Shown here: positions 7,363 to 9,541 of the stretch, piece after piece
Position numbering within the stretch: the first letter of the stretch is position 1
Layout: every line of letters starts with the position of its first letter
Assembly: GCA_002391275.1 (NCBI GenBank)
Contig: DGSC01000055.1
Span: 10,677-20,217, forward strand
From: Prevotellaceae bacterium UBA4372
Lineage (GTDB): Bacteria > Bacteroidota > Bacteroidia > Bacteroidales > Bacteroidaceae
DNA: 9,541 bases
Direction of reading: 5' to 3'
Position numbers and translations under genes: made by a program
The notes under the pieces: model-generated
Told to the model about the DNA's origin: nothing
Databases searched by the model: none
What the model saw: only the letters and a program-made list of their open reading frames with translations

Positions 7363-7405
7363 AAAAACGGCGGGTTGCATTCTCATGCAGTCCGCCGTTT
7401 TTTTT
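7363..7405 (+). terminator. Intrinsic terminator of the NIF3/zinc-ribbon unit
   Basis: ACGGCGG (7367-7373) pairs with CCGCCGT (7392-7398). The pairing extends through flanking A/T bases, and an inner TGCAT/ATGCA stem closes a TCTC loop. A run of eight T (7398-7405) follows. It begins about 30 bp after the zinc-ribbon stop codon. Confidence 0.93.
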
Positions 7406-7609
7406 GTTCGTTTTGGCAAAAACCGCTCAAAAAGCCGTTGGTTTGATTGGCAGATTTATATGATGTTGCGACGGATTGTGGCTGAGCAGGACATATTTTC
7501 TCTAAATTCCTTCGGCAAAAGTATTGGAGTTCGTTTGAGCTGGTCTGGTTATTCCTTGTGATTTCGTGTGAACCTTGTATTCAAGAGTCTTACATAAGGC
7601 CAAGCCGCG
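7406..7609. other. Gene-free spacer before the tandem repeats
   Basis: No protein, RNA gene or clear promoter was recognised. The longest ATG frame noticed on the plus strand is 33 codons (7460-7561). It is preceded by an imperfect promoter-like pair (TTTG at 7412-7415, TTGGTTTG at 7438-7445, 22-nt spacer) and has no family features. Near the right end, GAGTCTTACATAAGG (7584-7598) faintly resembles the repeat core that begins at 7610 and may be a decayed unit. Confidence 0.5.
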
Positions 7610-7763
7610 TTTGGCAATTCTCTTAGGTGCGTTTGGCAATTCTCTTAGGCGTGTAGGGCAATTCTCTTAGGTGCATTGAGCCATTCTCTTAGGTGCATTG
7701 AGCAATTCTCTTAGGCGCATTGGAAAAATCTCTTAGGCGCGTTGGAAAATACTCTTAAATGCG
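7610..7763. repeat. Seven tandem copies of a 22-bp repeat
   Basis: Seven contiguous 22-bp units start at 7610, 7632, 7654, 7676, 7698, 7720 and 7742. The consensus is TTKRGCAATTCTCTTAGG followed by four variable bases (GTGCG, GCGTG or similar endings). CTCTTAGG is exact in units 1-6; unit 7 has CTCTTAAA. Neighbouring units share variants (1-2 begin TTTGGC, 4-5 begin TTGAGC, 6-7 begin TTGGAAAA), as expected from stepwise duplication. A displaced partial copy with ACTCTT lies at 7785-7790, 12 bp out of register. There are no spacers, so this is not CRISPR. Because 22 is not a multiple of 3 and the core contains TAG on the plus strand and TAA on the minus strand, the array is closed to translation in both directions. 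Confidence 0.96.
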
Positions 7764-7811
7764 TTGTTTGGCACGCCGAAGGATACTCTTTTTTTTGCTG
7801 TGGCGACCAAG

Positions 7812-7860
7812 AAAACAAAAAAAGCAACTAACGGGCTTATTTTTCCATGGTTAGTTGCTT
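7812..7860 (-). terminator. Perfect 11-bp inverted repeat, minus-strand terminator-like
   Basis: AAGCAACTAAC (7822-7832) and GTTAGTTGCTT (7850-7860) are exact complements around a 17-nt loop. Read on the minus strand the hairpin is followed by TTTTT, a G and TTTT, as in an intrinsic terminator; the plus strand has no T tract after it. Its right arm ends at the -33 position of the rpsA promoter. It could stop antisense transcription leaving rpsA, or act as a dyad operator. No minus-strand gene needing a terminator is visible in the window. Confidence 0.55.
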
Positions 7861-7887
7861 GTAATTCATTAAAAATATGTATCTTTG
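7859..7887 (+). promoter_or_regulatory. Bacteroidetes-type promoter of rpsA
   Basis: TATCTTTG at 7880-7887 is an exact TAnnTTTG -7 element, identical to that of the NIF3 unit. TTG at 7859-7861 lies 18 nt upstream as the probable -33 element. An A-rich spacer and upstream A and T tracts (7789-7796, 7812-7823) are compatible with a strong ribosomal-protein promoter. Confidence 0.78.
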
Positions 7888-7959
7888 CGGCCGAGTTTCA
7901 CACAACATAATGTCTAACACTCAATTTTTAACTATTTTTTTCTTTTATTAATTAACCCT
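7888..7959 (+). promoter_or_regulatory. U-rich rpsA leader with possible 13-codon leader ORF
   Basis: The predicted 5' untranslated region is about 65-70 nt and lacks a Shine-Dalgarno sequence. Bases 7920-7953 are almost entirely A and T with long T runs, the kind of single-stranded RNA that S1 proteins bind. An ATG at 7910 opens a frame MSNTQFLTIFFFY that stops with TAA at 7949-7951, 8 nt before the rpsA ATG and out of frame with it. Whether this short frame is translated is unknown. Leader-mediated autoregulation is known for E. coli rpsA and is only inferred here. Confidence 0.45.
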
Positions 7960-9541
7960 ATGTCAAACTTAACAAACATTCAGCCCCTCGAAGACTTCGA
8001 TTGGGAAGGCTACGAGAAAGGCGGCGCTCAGGACGAGCAATCACGCGACGCACAAGTATCAGCTTATGAAAAGAGCCTCACAGGTGTGGGCGATCACGAC
8101 GTGGTCGACGGTACTGTCATCGCAATCAACAAACGTGAAGTCGTTGTCAACATCGGTTTCAAGAGCGATGGTATCATCTCTGCCAACGAATTCCGTTACA
8201 ACCCCGACCTCAAGGTCGGCGACACCGTAGAGGTGTACATCGAAAACCAAGAAGACAAGAAAGGACAACTCATTCTCTCCCACAAGAAGGCTCGCGCTAC
8301 TAAGAGCTGGGAGCGTGTCAACGCAGCTCTCGAGAACGAAGAAATCATCAAGGGCTACATCAAGTGCCGTACAAAGGGTGGTATGATCGTCGACGTATTC
8401 GGCATCGAGGCCTTCCTCCCCGGCAGCCAGATCGACGTCAAGCCTATCCGCGACTACGACGTATTCGTAGGTAAGACCATGGAGTTCAAGGTCGTTAAGA
8501 TCAATCAGGACTACCGCAATGTCGTTGTCAGCCACAAGGCTCTTATCGAAGCCGAGCTCGAGCAGCAGAAGAAGGAGATCATCTCCAAGCTCGAGAAGGG
8601 TCAGGTGCTCGAAGGTACCGTCAAGAACATCACTTCCTATGGCGTATTCATCGACCTGGGTGGCGTAGATGGTCTCGTACACATCACAGACCTCAGCTGG
8701 GGCCGCGTAAGCGATCCTCACGAGGTTGTAGAACTCGACCAGAAGCTCAACGTGGTTATCCTCGACTTCGACGAGGAGAAGAAGCGTATCGCTCTCGGTC
8801 TGAAGCAGCTCACTCCTCATCCCTGGGACGCTCTCGATCCCAACCTCAAGGTTGGCGACCACGTCAAGGGCAAGGTTGTCGTTATGGCCGACTACGGCGC
8901 ATTCATCGAGATTGCTCCCGGTGTCGAAGGTCTCATCCACGTCAGCGAGATGTCGTGGAGCCAGCACCTCCGCAGCGCTCAGGATTTCATGAAGGTAGGC
9001 GACGAGGTAGAAGCCGTCATCCTCACCCTCGACCGCGAGGAGCGCAAGATGTCGCTCGGCATCAAGCAGCTCAAGGAAGATCCCTGGGAGAACATTGAGG
9101 CTAAGTACCCCGTTGGCAGCAAGCACACTGCTCGCGTTCGCAACTTCACTAACTTCGGCGTATTCGTCGAGCTCGAAGAGGGCGTTGACGGTCTCATCCA
9201 CATCAGCGATCTCAGCTGGACCAAGAAAATCAAGCATCCCAGCGAGTTCACCAAGATTGGTGAGAACATCCAAGTTGTGGTTCTCGAAATCGATAAGGAC
9301 AACCGTCGTCTCAGCCTCGGCCACAAGCAGCTCGAGGAGAATCCTTGGGACGTCTTCGAGACAGTCTTCACACGCGACAGCGTGCACGAAGGTACTATCG
9401 TAGAGCTCCTCGACAAGGGTGCTGTCATCCAGCTCGAGTACGGTGTCGAAGGTTTCGCTACACCTAAGCACCTCGTCAAGGAAGACGGTAGCCAGGCACA
9501 GCAGGGCGAGACCCTTCCCTTCAAGGTTATCGAGTTCAACA
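7960..9541 (+). CDS. rpsA: 30S ribosomal protein S1 (3' end outside window)
   Basis: The first 527 codons are present and the frame runs off the right edge without a stop, so the gene is partial. S1 binds mRNA at the 30S platform and assists initiation on structured or leader-poor mRNAs. Six OB-fold S1 repeats can be followed, beginning near residues 48 (VVDGTVIAI), 129 (IIKGYIKCR), 216 (VLEGTVKNITSYGVFIDLG), 301 (HVKGKVVVMADYGAFIEI), 388 (KHTARVRNFTNFGVFVEL) and 475 (VHEGTIVELLDKGAVIQL, incomplete). Repeats 3-5 carry the canonical GLxHxS/T(D/E)(L/M)SW ending. Codon use is strongly biased to CTC, GTC, ATC, AAG and GAG, as expected for high expression. That bias also leaves a long open frame on the opposite strand. 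The ATG at 7960 gives MSNLTNIQPLEDFDW and follows a U-rich leader and a good promoter. Confidence 0.98.
   Translation, partial: MSNLTNIQPLEDFDWEGYEKGGAQDEQSRDAQVSAYEKSLTGVGDHDVVDGTVIAINKREVVVNIGFKSDGIISANEFRYNPDLKVGDTVEVYIENQEDKKGQLILSHKKARATKSWERVNAALENEEIIKGYIKCRTKGGMIVDVFGIEAFLPGSQIDVKPIRDYDVFVGKTMEFKVVKINQDYRNVVVSHKALIEAELEQQKKEIISKLEKGQVLEGTVKNITSYGVFIDLGGVDGLVHITDLSWGRVSDPHEVVELDQKLNVVILDFDEEKKRIALGLKQLTPHPWDALDPNLKVGDHVKGKVVVMADYGAFIEIAPGVEGLIHVSEMSWSQHLRSAQDFMKVGDEVEAVILTLDREERKMSLGIKQLKEDPWENIEAKYPVGSKHTARVRNFTNFGVFVELEEGVDGLIHISDLSWTKKIKHPSEFTKIGENIQVVVLEIDKDNRRLSLGHKQLEENPWDVFETVFTRDSVHEGTIVELLDKGAVIQLEYGVEGFATPKHLVKEDGSQAQQGETLPFKVIEFN

Noticed and set aside
7460..7561. A 33-codon plus-strand ORF starting MMLRRIVAEQ
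   Set aside because: The promoter-like words upstream are imperfect and their spacing is 22 nt. There is no recognisable family, and such a length is expected by chance.
7610..7763. CRISPR array
   Set aside because: The units are contiguous with no spacers, and no cas genes are in the window.
7785..7797. Plus-strand terminator at the T8 run
   Set aside because: No stable stem precedes the T run; the upstream ACTCTT words are direct, not inverted, repeats.
8059..9471. A 470-codon open frame on the minus strand
   Set aside because: It lies wholly antisense to rpsA, whose frame has clear S1 repeats. The strong CTC/GTC/GAG codon bias of rpsA removes stops from the opposite strand, and the antisense product is a low-complexity Leu/Asp/Val/Glu sequence.
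8979..9539. A 186-codon minus-strand frame
   Set aside because: Serine-rich shadow of rpsA in a second antisense frame, with no domain features.

Overview
The window looks like chromosomal DNA from a Bacteroidales bacterium, most likely of the Prevotella group. Three things point there. Two plus-strand genes are preceded by the Bacteroidetes promoter signature (TTG near -33 and TATCTTTG near -7). Ribosome binding sites of the AGGAGG type are absent, and starts sit in A/T-rich leaders. One gene encodes a type B sorting domain of the type IX secretion system, which is specific to this phylum. The genus is an inference; no phylogeny was possible. Gene content is mostly housekeeping, and there is no integrase, transposase, CRISPR array or tRNA.

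Left half (116-5435, minus strand, read right to left). Four genes run in one direction with gaps of 8, 44 and 60 bp and could form one transcription unit. They are a six-helix DUF308/HdeD-like membrane protein, 6-phosphofructokinase (pfkA), a small secreted protein that is little more than a PKD-like domain plus a type B T9SS sorting domain, and the nucleotide-excision-repair ATPase uvrA. A -7-type element (5487-5494) lies upstream of the first gene. The 60 bp before uvrA hold short purine-rich direct repeats. UvrA lacks one of the four cysteines of its first zinc module and has a small palindrome-coded insertion in its interdomain linker. PfkA reads GGNGS where E. coli has GGDGS.

Centre (5436-7405, plus strand). 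A good Bacteroidetes promoter drives a NIF3/DUF34 protein (GTG start) and, 83 bp later, a coiled-coil C4 zinc-ribbon protein of the HP0958/CT398 type. A strong intrinsic terminator ends the unit. The two families are also neighbours in distant phyla such as Actinobacteria, so they look like a conserved, poorly understood pair.

Right part (7406-9541). About 550 bp without a convincing gene separates that terminator from rpsA (ribosomal protein S1, cut by the window edge). It holds seven tandem copies of a 22-bp repeat, an 11-bp perfect inverted repeat that reads as a minus-strand terminator and abuts the rpsA -33 element, the rpsA promoter, and a very U-rich leader with a possible 13-codon leader ORF. 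This stretch is the least explained part of the window. No new multi-gene system was recognised; the best candidates for something undescribed are the repeat array with the rpsA control region, and the NIF3/zinc-ribbon pair.
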